Source of the DNA: an uncultured Muribaculaceae bacterium
GTDB lineage: Bacteria; Bacteroidota; Bacteroidia; Bacteroidales; Muribaculaceae
Direction: 5' to 3'
Length of the DNA: 37,402 nucleotides
Assembly (NCBI GenBank): GCA_944321685.1
Contig: CALUMH010000024.1
Location: 1-37,402 of the forward strand
This document shows positions 1-7,360 of the stretch, one piece after another. The position numbers and the translations under genes were made by a program. Under the pieces are notes generated by a model. That model was given only the letters and a program-made list of their open reading frames with translations, was not told the origin of the DNA and did not search any database. Within the stretch, counting starts at the first letter, position 1. Every line of letters begins with the position of its first letter.

Positions 1-118
1 GCGACATAGGCTTCTTCATGTTCAGGCTTGCCAAGCTATATTCCTGAAATCCCCTACTCCACCAACCGGGAAAATCCACTGATCCCAATTTATTACAAAT
101 AAAACAATCCCATGCACA
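1..118. other. left edge, no supportable gene
   Basis: No complete coding region can be supported in these first 118 bases. On the minus strand an ATG at 19 opens a frame (Met-Lys-Lys-Pro-Met-Ser) that leaves the window, so a minus-strand gene could begin here, but six codons are not enough to call it. On the plus strand one frame is open from the edge to a TGA near 80 with no recognisable content. The ribosomal-operon terminator immediately to the right separates this region from the genes that follow. Confidence 0.2.
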
Positions 119-159
119 CAAAAAAATTTCGGCACGTAGGCTGATGCCTTGTGCCGAAA
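119..159 (-). terminator. intrinsic terminator of rpmB-rpmG-DUF4295 operon
   Basis: Nine-base perfect inverted repeat (TTTCGGCAC at 127-135 and GTGCCGAAA at 151-159) with an additional inner AGGC/GCCT stem. On the minus strand it is followed directly by seven T residues (120-126) and GTGTG. It lies 31 bases past the stop codon of the last gene of the operon, so it very likely ends that transcript. Confidence 0.85.
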
Positions 160-190
160 CCGTTATTTAGGAAAAATATATATTACAGAT

Positions 191-343
191 TTACTTGTTG
201 AGGGTAGCCTGAACTTGGTCGTTAGGTACCATCTCTTCTTTGAAAACGTAAGCACCGGTCTTGGGCGATTTAACCATCCTGATGACCTTGCTGTAAGTAC
301 GTCCTTCACCCTTTTGCAGGGTTGCTACGGTTTTCTTTGCCAT
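191..343 (-). CDS. DUF4295 family small protein (50 aa)
   Basis: Fifty-residue basic protein starting MAKKTVATLQKGEGRTY and ending in a TAA at 191-193. It matches the short DUF4295 family that in Bacteroidota is found directly after the genes for ribosomal proteins L28 and L33. The function is not established; its size, basic character and conserved place beside ribosomal proteins suggest a ribosome-associated role (inference). The ATG at 343 lies 13 bases after the L33 stop, so all three genes should be co-transcribed. A strong terminator follows. The signal-recognition receptor gene ftsY, a frequent next neighbour in Bacteroides, is absent here. Confidence 0.85.
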   Translation of the reverse strand: MAKKTVATLQKGEGRTYSKVIRMVKSPKTGAYVFKEEMVPNDQVQATLNK

Positions 344-356
344 GAGTCAGTGTGTA

Positions 357-545
357 TTATTTAATTTCTTTGTGAACAGTTACTTTCTTAAGGTAGGGGT
401 TGTATTTCTTCAATTCCAACCGACCGGTAGTGTTTTTGCGGTTTTTGGTGGTAATGTAACGCGACATTCCCGGCACTCCGCTTGCCTTTTGCTCGGTGCA
501 TTCAAGTATCACTTGTACCCTGTTGCCTTTAGCTTTCTTTGCCAT
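357..545 (-). CDS. rpmG: 50S ribosomal protein L33
   Basis: Sixty-two-residue protein with the L33 pattern: [20 protein letters not shown] near the N-terminus, then [21 protein letters not shown] and a basic C-terminus. L33 is a small component of the large ribosomal subunit near the E site. This copy has a single Cys (about residue 16) and no pair of CxxC motifs, so it is the zinc-free (C-minus) form. It is the second gene of the rpmB-rpmG-DUF4295 operon, 14 bases after the rpmB stop. Length is normal for Bacteroidota. Confidence 0.97.
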   Translation of the reverse strand: MAKKAKGNRVQVILECTEQKASGVPGMSRYITTKNRKNTTGRLELKKYNPYLKKVTVHKEIK

Positions 546-559
546 TTTGCTTCAAATTA

Positions 560-802
560 TTAAAGTTGAGTTAGATAACCTTTTTTTGCGGCTCTCTTCA
601 AAGCTGCATCTACACCTATCTTGTTGATCAGTCGCAGACCTGCTGCCGACAGTTTCAAGCGAATCCATTGGTCTTCTTCCACCCAATAGAATTTCTTTGA
701 GAACAAGTTTACATTGAATTTGCGTTTTGTCCTCCTCTTAGAGTGCGATACGTTGTTACCGGTCATCGCCCTTTTGCCTGTGATTTGACAAACTTTTGAC
801 AT
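560..802 (-). CDS. rpmB: 50S ribosomal protein L28
   Basis: Eighty-residue protein beginning [20 protein letters not shown], the standard L28 signature (ITGKxxxxGNxVSHS), followed by [10 protein letters not shown] and the [13 protein letters not shown] core. L28 is a large-subunit ribosomal protein needed for late assembly. Only one Cys is present, so the zinc-binding CxxC form is ruled out. It is the first gene of a three-gene operon with a consensus Bacteroidales promoter at 859-890, giving a leader of about 50 bases. Confidence 0.97.
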   Translation of the reverse strand: MSKVCQITGKRAMTGNNVSHSKRRTKRKFNVNLFSKKFYWVEEDQWIRLKLSAAGLRLINKIGVDAALKRAAKKGYLTQL

Positions 803-1195
803 GGCTGTATTTTCTCTTTTTTTGTTTCTTAATGTTTAATTCTCTCAAATACCGGGTGCAAAGGTAGTGCTTTAATCCTATACTTCCAAATCGCAAACCG
901 GCAAAATACACACAACAACATATGGACGACCACCTTTGCCTTTCGCTGCGCCTTAATTTATGGAGAAGAATCGCGCAACGGCATATATGGTAGCCGCTCA
1001 ATACACCTCATGGTCTGTTTCTCGGAAGTTTAGCATCATTTTCCCGACTACGCAGCCATGGGTAATCCCAATACGTGTGTAATGCAATTTAACCGATAAC
1101 GACGGTTCAGGCCTTTTTACCCGAAATTGCGGTGCAAAGTTAATGCATTTGTTGCTAATATGCAATAGCCCGCCCCCACAGAAGGGCGATTTTCT
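803..1195. other. 393-bp intergenic region with a second promoter-like site
   Basis: Besides the rpmB promoter this stretch carries a minus-strand TAACTTTG (1142-1135), with ATTG as a weak -33 element 20 bases upstream. A transcript from about 1128 would run some 240 bases before reaching the rpmB promoter. No convincing ORF, tRNA or known small-RNA signature (SRP RNA tetraloop segment, RNase P, tmRNA tag) was seen. Short hairpins such as AACCG-N7-CGGTT (near 1090-1107) exist. It may be a distal rpmB promoter or an unrecognised RNA. Confidence 0.35.
859..890 (-). promoter_or_regulatory. Bacteroidales-type promoter of rpmB operon
   Basis: On the minus strand TACCTTTG (866-859) matches the -7 consensus TAnnTTTG and TTTG (890-887) the -33 element, with a 20-base spacer. 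Transcription would start near 852, about 50 bases before the rpmB start codon. Confidence 0.75.
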
Positions 1196-1813
1196 TCATT
1201 CGGAATCACCGTTATGCCCTTCGGCTCCTATCGGTTCGTTCATCAAATTATTAAGCATCGCATACACCGCCAACCCCGCGACCGATTTTATCCCGGTTTT
1301 CTTGGTTATGTTTTTACGGTGCGATATCACTGTGTGGATTGAGATATTCAGTTGCTCGGCTATTTCCTTGCTCATAAGCCCCTTGGCAACAAGCACAAGT
1401 ATATCGCGCTCACGCTTCGTCAAATCCGAAGCATCCGACGACCGCCCGTCTTTCTTTTCATTTTCTTCACGGTCAAGGCTCGTCAACATCGCAATCACGT
1501 TATGCTTTGATTCGCGTATATCGATTACAGCATCAAAATTCCTCAAATATGCGGGTTCGAAATATTGGTAAACGAGAGCCACCGAAAATATACCACCTGG
1601 CAATTCCATCGCAGCCGGCATTTGCGTCGAATATGGCAGTAACCCGGGATTTATCACCACCATGTCGGGGTGATGAGCGGCAAGACGCTCTTCAAGCATC
1701 GATGCATCCTCAGCCACGCTCACCACTTCCAGCCGCGGATCGTCGTGAAGCACACTTCGCAGACCTTCCACGATTATCTGCGACGGCTCTACTATCAATA
1801 TCTTCAATTTCAT
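1196..1813 (-). CDS. LuxR-family regulator with degenerate receiver domain
   Basis: 205-residue protein. Residues 1-120 have the layout of a response-regulator receiver (KILIVEPSQIIVEGLRSVL, then HHPDMVVINPGLLPY). The C-terminal part (about 131-190) is a clear LuxR/FixJ helix-turn-helix: LTKRERDILVLVAKGLMSKE followed by IAEQLNISIHTVISHRKNI. The receiver is atypical. The N-terminal acidic pair reads Glu9-Pro10, and the phospho-acceptor position after the hydrophobic strand is Asn55 instead of Asp, so His-Asp phosphotransfer is unlikely. Its ATG overlaps the stop of the hemerythrin gene upstream (ATGA), so the two are translationally coupled. I infer that it regulates transcription by protein contact or expression level rather than phosphorylation. 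Target genes are unknown. Confidence 0.85.
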   Translation of the reverse strand: MKLKILIVEPSQIIVEGLRSVLHDDPRLEVVSVAEDASMLEERLAAHHPDMVVINPGLLPYSTQMPAAMELPGGIFSVALVYQYFEPAYLRNFDAVIDIRESKHNVIAMLTSLDREENEKKDGRSSDASDLTKRERDILVLVAKGLMSKEIAEQLNISIHTVISHRKNITKKTGIKSVAGLAVYAMLNNLMNEPIGAEGHNGDSE

Positions 1814-2505
1814 CGCACCTGTTTCCTTTCCAAATGCTCTACATATGGTATGAGCACTTTTTCTTCTATCAAAGAATGTTTTTTCAAGTCTTCCGACAAT
1901 TGCAATATGTCAAATACGGCCCCTATAGTCTCATATGCCTTGACTTCCTCGGGCAGATACTTAAACAATATTTGCGTCAAATCGTCTAATTTATCCTCGA
2001 TGTTGGTATGGCTGGGCGAATATTGCGAAATACTGTAACCATCGCCCGCCTCACCGGCAAGCAACTTTTTCAAGTGCGGGAACACATTCTGTTCCTCATA
2101 TTTGAAATGAGCCACCACTTCGTTGTTATATTCCTCAAAGAAACGTTTCAATATGTCGCCCGCACGGCCGTTCATTTCAGCCGTCATGCGAGCTATATGC
2201 CTGGCTATATGCGGCAACCGCCTGTCAAGATAATAACGATGCGACGCTTCGAGGTAACAATCGAGCATACTCATGTCGGTGGCAAGCACCTTGTCGAGCG
2301 CAGGCACATAATTATCGTGGGAATATATATTGCATATCAGCAGGAAAAAGCCTACCGATATGCCATGGTTTTGGCACAATTCCTTCACGCTCTTGTCGCC
2401 AAAACCCAATGGAATGTTGAAACGCGGCAACAGCAGTATCAAACTCGGCTTAATCAATATGAGATTAGCCATCTTCATATTTTCGTCAAACAAGTAATTC
2501 TTCAT
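1810..2505 (-). CDS. hemerythrin (HHE) domain protein, ScdA/YtfE-like
   Basis: 231 residues from the preferred ATG at 2505. The same frame stays open upstream to a TTG at 2607, with other ATGs at 2547 and 2568. The N-terminal 60 residues (ILLLPRFNIPLGFGDKSVKE) resemble the N-terminal domain of ScdA/RIC-type proteins. The C-terminal part has the hemerythrin pattern of His and Glu ligands: His89, H133xxxE137 (HFKYEEQNVFPHL) and H210xxxE214 (HSLIEEKVLIP). Hemerythrin-like proteins hold a di-iron centre that senses or handles oxygen, nitric oxide or peroxide, or donates iron to damaged Fe-S clusters. Its stop overlaps the start of the LuxR-type regulator, suggesting a redox or NO sensor-regulator pair. 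The role is inferred from family and context. Confidence 0.8.
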   Translation of the reverse strand: MKNYLFDENMKMANLILIKPSLILLLPRFNIPLGFGDKSVKELCQNHGISVGFFLLICNIYSHDNYVPALDKVLATDMSMLDCYLEASHRYYLDRRLPHIARHIARMTAEMNGRAGDILKRFFEEYNNEVVAHFKYEEQNVFPHLKKLLAGEAGDGYSISQYSPSHTNIEDKLDDLTQILFKYLPEEVKAYETIGAVFDILQLSEDLKKHSLIEEKVLIPYVEHLERKQVR

Positions 2506-2635
2506 CACGTCTTGTCTATTGTAAAGATAATGCGAATTGCGAGGCATACTATTGCGGTTGTTTATCATATGGTACCCAAAGGTAGCATAACTTTTGCACA
2601 ACCGCAACCCTATGGCACGGGTATCTTTACCGATG

Positions 2636-2643
2636 CAAAGTTA
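2636..2643 (-). promoter_or_regulatory. promoter -7 element upstream of hemerythrin operon
   Basis: TAACTTTG on the minus strand matches TAnnTTTG. A second -7 match, TACCTTTG, lies at 2584-2577. The first would start transcription near 2629, the second near 2570. Both sit upstream of the preferred start codon at 2505, leaving room for either. Confidence 0.55.
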
Positions 2644-2737
2644 CACCGGCTGCAATTAATGTGCTATCCCCATTAATGATTAAAAACGCCAAGAAAAAAC
2701 GCCATAACTTGGTATTTCACACGTCGGCACGGCAATG

Positions 2738-2745
2738 TAATTTTG
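2738..2745 (+). promoter_or_regulatory. promoter of the 43-aa membrane peptide
   Basis: TAATTTTG matches the -7 element, with TTTC at 2715-2718 about 20 bases upstream as a weak -33 element. A start near 2752 gives a leader of about 10 bases before the ATG at 2762. Confidence 0.55.
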
Positions 2746-2761
2746 CAATGTGGAAATTTGC

Positions 2762-2893
2762 ATGATGGTACAGCAGATATTGACAATAATCATAATCATT
2801 GCAGCATTCGGGCTGATGGCAACCGGAATATACCGTACAATCGGCAACCGGAAGAGGTGCAAAGGCGGAAAGTCATGCAATTGCCACAAATGA
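2762..2893 (+). CDS. small Cys-rich single-pass membrane protein (43 aa)
   Basis: Short gene of 43 codons plus TGA. Residues 4-24 form one hydrophobic helix (QILTIIIIIAAFGLMATG), followed by a basic, Cys-rich tail (NRKRCKGGKSCNCHK). This layout resembles the FeoB-associated Cys-rich membrane proteins that are common in Bacteroidota, although no feoB is in this window. The gene has a consensus -7 element 17 bases upstream and a good terminator 65 bases downstream, so it is likely a stand-alone transcription unit. The ATG at 2765 is an equally good start. Function is unknown; a role in metal handling is a guess from the Cys/His tail. Confidence 0.6.
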   Translation: MMVQQILTIIIIIAAFGLMATGIYRTIGNRKRCKGGKSCNCHK

Positions 2894-2957
2894 CTTGACA
2901 TAGAAGAAAAACAGATTAAACAAAAACATATAAACTTTACCATAGTAGTTAGATATT

Positions 2958-2984
2958 GGCGACGTTGAGAAACGACGCCTTTTT
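2958..2984 (+). terminator. intrinsic terminator after 43-aa gene
   Basis: GGCG-A-CGTT (2958-2966) pairs with AACG-A-CGCC (2971-2979) around a short loop, with one A/A mismatch. TTTTT follows at 2980-2984. Confidence 0.75.
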
Positions 2985-3102
2985 CTTTGCAACACTACCA
3001 GACTGCACCAAAATCAAAAAAACGTAAGAAACATATGAAGGGCCTGAGGGGATGCATTGTTGGCTCCCTGGCATTTTGTAGGTACGCTATGAAAAAGCGT
3101 CA

Positions 3103-3152
3103 GGAAAAAGGAAAGTGTATCAAAATGTACTTTTACATACATTCTGATACAC
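3103..3152 (-). terminator. terminator of the ilv operon
   Basis: GTGTATCA (3115-3122) and TGATACAC (3145-3152) form the base of a long hairpin with further A/T-rich pairing inside (AATGTA/TACATT). On the minus strand it is followed by TTTCCTTTTTCC. It lies 33 bases beyond the ilvC stop codon. Confidence 0.7.
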
Positions 3153-3184
3153 CCCCTTAACATCGTTTCATATTTATTGCAGTA

Positions 3185-4231
3185 TCAGTTGTTTTCGGGA
3201 CGGAGCTTGCGGACGGTTTCACCGGTGCGCCACATCTCGCTGTCATGCAGGGCTTTCAGTTCGGCATTGAGCTTTTCGCGATAATCGGGCTGGCTGTTGG
3301 TGTCAATCGAGATTTGAGCTTCGTTGCCGGTCTTTACACTTTCATACAGCTTTTCCATCACAGGCTTTATGGCATCGTGGAACGGGCCCATCCAGTCGAG
3401 TGCGCCGCGTTGTGCAGTTGTCGAGCAGTTGGCATACATCCAGTCCATACCCTTTGCAGCAAATAGCGGCATGAGCGACTGCGTGAGTTCCTCAACGGTC
3501 TCGTTGAATGCTTCTGAAGGGGTATGCCCGTTCTCACGCAGCACTTCATACTGGGCAAGCAGCAAGCCCTGGATTGCTCCCATGAGCGAACCGCGCTCGC
3601 CGGTGAGGTCGCTGTAAACTTCACGCTTGAAAGTGGTCTCAAACAAGTAACCCGAGCCAACACCTATACCAAGTGCTATACAACGGTCAAGGGCATGGCC
3701 TGTGGCGTCCTGATAAACGGCATAACTGGAATTGATGCCACGGCCTTGCAGGAACATAGTACGCAACGACGTGCCCGATCCCTTGGGTGCAACCATTATC
3801 ACATCGACATCCTTGGGCGGCACTATGCCTGTGCGCTCACTGTAGGTGATGCCGAAACCGTGCGAGAAATACAGTGCCTTACCGGCCGTCAAGTGCTTCT
3901 TGATGGTAGGCCACAGCGCAATTTGTGCTGCATCGCTAAGCAGATATTCGATAACTGTGCCACGCTTTGCGGCTTCTTCTATCTCAAAGAGAGTTTCACC
4001 CGGAACCCAGCCGTCGGCAACAGCCTTGTCCCAAGTCTTGCTCTCCTTGCGTTGACCAACTATCACTTTAAAACCGTTGTCACGCAGGTTAAGTGCCTGA
4101 CCCGGACCCTGCACACCGTAACCTATAACGGCGATAGTCTCGTCCTTCAATACTTCTCTCGCTTTTTCAAGTGTGAATTCATCGCGGGTGACTACTTTCT
4201 CGTCAACACCGCCGAAATTTAAAATTGCCAT
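3185..4231 (-). CDS. ilvC: ketol-acid reductoisomerase
   Basis: 348 residues. IlvC converts acetolactate or acetohydroxybutyrate to the dihydroxy acid using NADPH and Mg2+, the second common step of valine, leucine and isoleucine synthesis. The Rossmann nucleotide-binding loop is visible at about residue 35 (AVIGYGVQGPGQALNLRDNG). The Mg-binding acidic motif DLTGERGSLMG and the MVAPKGSGTSLR segment are also present. It is the last gene of the ilvD-ilvB-ilvN-thioesterase-ilvC operon, 32 bases after the thioesterase stop, and is followed by a terminator. Length and motifs are those of a functional class I enzyme. Confidence 0.97.
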   Translation of the reverse strand: MAILNFGGVDEKVVTRDEFTLEKAREVLKDETIAVIGYGVQGPGQALNLRDNGFKVIVGQRKESKTWDKAVADGWVPGETLFEIEEAAKRGTVIEYLLSDAAQIALWPTIKKHLTAGKALYFSHGFGITYSERTGIVPPKDVDVIMVAPKGSGTSLRTMFLQGRGINSSYAVYQDATGHALDRCIALGIGVGSGYLFETTFKREVYSDLTGERGSLMGAIQGLLLAQYEVLRENGHTPSEAFNETVEELTQSLMPLFAAKGMDWMYANCSTTAQRGALDWMGPFHDAIKPVMEKLYESVKTGNEAQISIDTNSQPDYREKLNAELKALHDSEMWRTGETVRKLRPENN

Positions 4232-4263
4232 AATAGTAATTTTATGTCTAAGTAAAATATATA

Positions 4264-5025
4264 TTATTTTTTCAATTCACTGAATTTAAACCGTGCCCGG
4301 CAATGCGCCACTGTTCCGCCGTAGATTTCGGCACGGCAATCGTACACATCGGTATCGTCAACTACTATATTGACAGTTGCCCCATACCGACATTCGCGCA
4401 TGAACACAATCTCAAAGCGCGATACGAGATAATGGTCGTAATGCTCCATCGGCCATTGGTCCATAAACCGCTCTATGTAACGAATCGTGTTGACATGGCG
4501 GTTAAAGTCCACATCACAATAGCCGAATGTATAAGTTCCCGTCCGCCCCTGCTTCACAGGCAATATCCTTGATGGCGGTGCCATAGGGCAAGGAACATCG
4601 GGCCGAACCGACTCGGCCAGTTCCTTTACCGACGACAAGTCGGTCATCTTGCGCGTGTTCATGTCGATCATGGCCCATTCCGAGCGCACATAACCCACAA
4701 CTTCACCATTGCAATATATCGCAAAATTGCGAAACGAGAGCAACTTACCTGCTGCTTCAATCCACGACTTAATGGTATAATTGTCGTTCACCCGCGGATA
4801 ACGCTGCATCTCGATGGCAAGCTTGGTAAGCACCCAGCCGCGTCCCTCGGGAGCAAACCGCGCATAACCCACGTTCATAAGATTGGCATGTTCGGTCGCA
4901 ACCCTGATAAGACGATTTACAAGCAACGGCAACGGCATCATGCTCTCGGCATTACATTCCCCGGCAGCAAGGAAAAACTCGTGGGAATAAACACCGCCTT
5001 CCTCGGTTATTCTTCGCTCAAGCAT
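4264..5025 (-). CDS. acyl-ACP thioesterase
   Basis: 253-residue double-hotdog protein of the acyl-ACP thioesterase family, which releases free fatty acids from acyl carrier protein. The second hotdog contains the active-site region DVDFNRHVNTIRYIERFMDQ, with the expected Asp/Asn/His constellation, and further on the MRECRYG segment at the position of the catalytic Glu/Cys. The N-terminal half (residues 10-130) carries the substrate-binding hotdog, including FRNFAIY and WAMIDMNTRK. The gene starts 19 bases before the end of ilvN and ends 32 bases before ilvC, so it is embedded in the branched-chain amino acid operon. Substrate chain type is not visible; context suggests a link to branched-chain acyl groups. 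Confidence 0.9.
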   Translation of the reverse strand: MLERRITEEGGVYSHEFFLAAGECNAESMMPLPLLVNRLIRVATEHANLMNVGYARFAPEGRGWVLTKLAIEMQRYPRVNDNYTIKSWIEAAGKLLSFRNFAIYCNGEVVGYVRSEWAMIDMNTRKMTDLSSVKELAESVRPDVPCPMAPPSRILPVKQGRTGTYTFGYCDVDFNRHVNTIRYIERFMDQWPMEHYDHYLVSRFEIVFMRECRYGATVNIVVDDTDVYDCRAEIYGGTVAHCRARFKFSELKK

Positions 5026-5582
5026 CGCTCAACCTCCTCTTTGCGCCTGGCACGTTCCTCAATGTACATCGTCACATATTCCTCGGGCGACTTGGTGACG
5101 GCAACACGTCCGCTGCGCACAAACTGGCGTATGTCATAACGCTTCAATTCCTCGAACAGTGCCGTGGTCTCATCGTCATGCCCGGTCTTTTCAATTACTG
5201 TATATTCACGTGTAATCTCAAGTATGCGGGCATTATGGTGGCGTATTATCGCCTCAAGGTTCTTTTCGTCGAGCAATTCGGCTGTAGGAACCTTGTAAAG
5301 GGCAACTTCCTGATACACAATTTCATCATCGCGGTAATAAAACGACTTCAGCACATCGATGCGTTTCTCTATTTGTTGCACAAGCTTGGCGATGGTCGTC
5401 TCGTCGGCATATGCCGTAATGGTGAATTTATGCACCCCGGCAATCGATGAGGGCGACACCGACAAAGACTCTATATTGAGTTTGCGCCGAGTGAAAATTA
5501 TGGATATCTGGTTGAGCAAGCCTACTCGGTTTTCGGAAAATACCGTTACGGTAAACAGCTCTTTATTATTGATTTCTTCCAT
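5007..5582 (-). CDS. ilvN: acetolactate synthase small (regulatory) subunit
   Basis: 191 residues from the chosen ATG at 5582 (MEEINNKELFTVTVFSENRV). The frame is open 11 codons further up, but that start would overlap ilvB. The N-terminal ACT domain (LFTVTVFSENRVGLLNQISI) binds the feedback inhibitor valine and activates IlvB. The C-terminal half (residues 80-165) resembles the ALS-associated second domain (VALYKVPTAELLDEKNLEAI). It starts 13 bases after ilvB and overlaps the thioesterase start by 19 bases, so all are translated from one message. Confidence 0.93.
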   Translation of the reverse strand: MEEINNKELFTVTVFSENRVGLLNQISIIFTRRKLNIESLSVSPSSIAGVHKFTITAYADETTIAKLVQQIEKRIDVLKSFYYRDDEIVYQEVALYKVPTAELLDEKNLEAIIRHHNARILEITREYTVIEKTGHDDETTALFEELKRYDIRQFVRSGRVAVTKSPEEYVTMYIEERARRKEEVERCLSEE

Positions 5583-5595
5583 TATTACAAACGAA

Positions 5596-7308
5596 TTAAT
5601 GTTCGTATTTTTCAACTTTATTCAGCAAAATGGTAGTGCAAGGCGCTCCGGCCGGAGTCATCGGGTACACAAGTTCCTCGGGGTCGATATTGATGTTAAG
5701 CAAGTAAGCCCCCTTATGAGCAAACATACGGCCGATTGCGGCATCCAATTGGTCGGGCGTTTCAACTTCCTCGGCCGGGATGCCATAAGCATTGGCAAGC
5801 ATGACAAAGTTGGGATTTACCAACTCGGTTGCCGAGAAACGCCTGTCATAGAACAACGTTTGCCACTGGCGCACCATGCCAAGGAAGTTATTGTTCAGCA
5901 ACACAATCTTTACATCGATGCCGTAATGTAAAATCACGCCAAGCTCCTCCTCGGTCATCTGCAAGCCGCCATCACCTGTGAAAAAGCACACAGTGCGATC
6001 GGGGGCTCCTATTTTTGCACCTATCGAAGCAGGCAACCCGAAGCCCATTGTGCCAAGGCCTCCCGAGGTAATGATGCTGCGCGGAGCGGTGTACTTGAAA
6101 TACCTGGCCGAAAGCATCTGGTTTTGCCCAACATCGGTCACGAGCACCGCACCACGCCCGGCAGCCTCGGCCACCTTGCGGGCCACACTCCCCATGGTTA
6201 TGCGGCTGCAATCATCCAACTCGGGTTTTATCACCTTTTCAAGCTCCACCTTGCGTGCTTTTTCAAAACTTGAAAGCCATTCGTCGTGCCGAGCAGGCGA
6301 CACTTTGTCGGCAAGCATCGAAAGCACAGCCTTTGCATCGCCGTGAATAGTGGCTGCCGGCTTTATAATTTTACCGAATTCCGATGAATCTATATCGATA
6401 TGTACCACACTCGCCTGTGTGGCAAAATGCACCGGATCGCCGGTCACACGGTCGTCAAAGCGCATACCCACGGCCACAAGCACGTCGCACTCCCCTATCG
6501 CAACATTGGCAGCAACATTGCCATGCATACCCACAAATCCCTTAAACAATGGTTCGTCGGAATCAACGGTTGACAATCCCAAAAGGGTCGTCGCAAGCGG
6601 AACTTGGGCTTTACGGGCAAGACGCAAAAGCTCTTGCTCGCCACCGGCAATCTCCACTCCGTGACCAGCAATTATCAACGGTCGCTTTGCTTTGTCAATC
6701 ATTTGTGCCACCCTGTCAACATCGGCTTCGCTGATTTCAGGACACGGTTCATAGGTACGCACAAAACGGCACTTCTTATATCCGCGCCATTCCATCATGG
6801 CCGTCTGCGCATTTTTGGCAAAGTCAAGGACTACAGGCCCCGGACGGCCAGTCGATGCAATATAAAACGCACGCCCCACAGCCCACCGCAAATCTTCCAC
6901 GTTGCGTATCTGGTAGCTCCACTTGGTCACCGGTTGCGTGATGCCTATCACATCGGTCTCCTGGAATGCGTCCGACCCAAGCAGTTCACTGCCCACCTGC
7001 CCGGTAATAACCACAAGCGGCGTGCTGTCCATCATGGCATCACTAAGCCCTGTGATGACGTTGGTGGCCGCGGGTCCCGAAGTCACTACCACAACACCCG
7101 TGCGCCCCGACACCCTCGCATAGCCCTGTGCCGCATGAATGGCGCCCTGCTCGTGCCTTACCAAAATATTCCGCAAGCGGTCCTTATAATCATACAGGCG
7201 GTCGAAAACCGGTATAATAGCCCCGCCCGGATAGCCGAATATGGTATCGACCCCCTCGGCCATCAACGAGCGTACCAACGCTTCGGCTCCTGAAATCATT
7301 TCATTCAT
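5596..7308 (-). CDS. ilvB: acetolactate synthase large subunit
   Basis: 570 residues from the ATG at 7308 (MNEMISGAEALVRSLMAEGV). The open frame extends 64 codons upstream into ilvD but without family similarity. It is a thiamine-diphosphate enzyme that condenses two pyruvates, or pyruvate and 2-oxobutyrate, in the first committed step of branched-chain amino acid synthesis. The catalytic Glu segment RHEQGAIHAAQGYARVSGRT and the cofactor motif GDGG...NNN (GDGGLQMTEEELGVILHYGI, LLNNNFLGMVRQWQ) are intact. It lies 52 bases after ilvD and 13 before ilvN. Confidence 0.97.
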   Translation of the reverse strand: MNEMISGAEALVRSLMAEGVDTIFGYPGGAIIPVFDRLYDYKDRLRNILVRHEQGAIHAAQGYARVSGRTGVVVVTSGPAATNVITGLSDAMMDSTPLVVITGQVGSELLGSDAFQETDVIGITQPVTKWSYQIRNVEDLRWAVGRAFYIASTGRPGPVVLDFAKNAQTAMMEWRGYKKCRFVRTYEPCPEISEADVDRVAQMIDKAKRPLIIAGHGVEIAGGEQELLRLARKAQVPLATTLLGLSTVDSDEPLFKGFVGMHGNVAANVAIGECDVLVAVGMRFDDRVTGDPVHFATQASVVHIDIDSSEFGKIIKPAATIHGDAKAVLSMLADKVSPARHDEWLSSFEKARKVELEKVIKPELDDCSRITMGSVARKVAEAAGRGAVLVTDVGQNQMLSARYFKYTAPRSIITSGGLGTMGFGLPASIGAKIGAPDRTVCFFTGDGGLQMTEEELGVILHYGIDVKIVLLNNNFLGMVRQWQTLFYDRRFSATELVNPNFVMLANAYGIPAEEVETPDQLDAAIGRMFAHKGAYLLNINIDPEELVYPMTPAGAPCTTILLNKVEKYEH

Positions 7309-7360
7309 AATATCTCTGTTATACTTATATGTGTATATATCGTTTACTCTGTTACTTTTT

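Noticed and set aside
756..1001. 81-residue minus-strand ORF over the rpmB promoter
   Set aside because: It overlaps the rpmB promoter and the rpmB start in another frame and has no similarity.
2008..2676. 222-residue plus-strand ORF
   Set aside because: Antisense to the hemerythrin gene; shows only reverse-reading composition.
2680..2943. 87-residue minus-strand ORF
   Set aside because: The same bases encode a 43-residue plus-strand peptide with its own promoter and terminator; the minus-strand reading is Cys/Ile-rich without a family.
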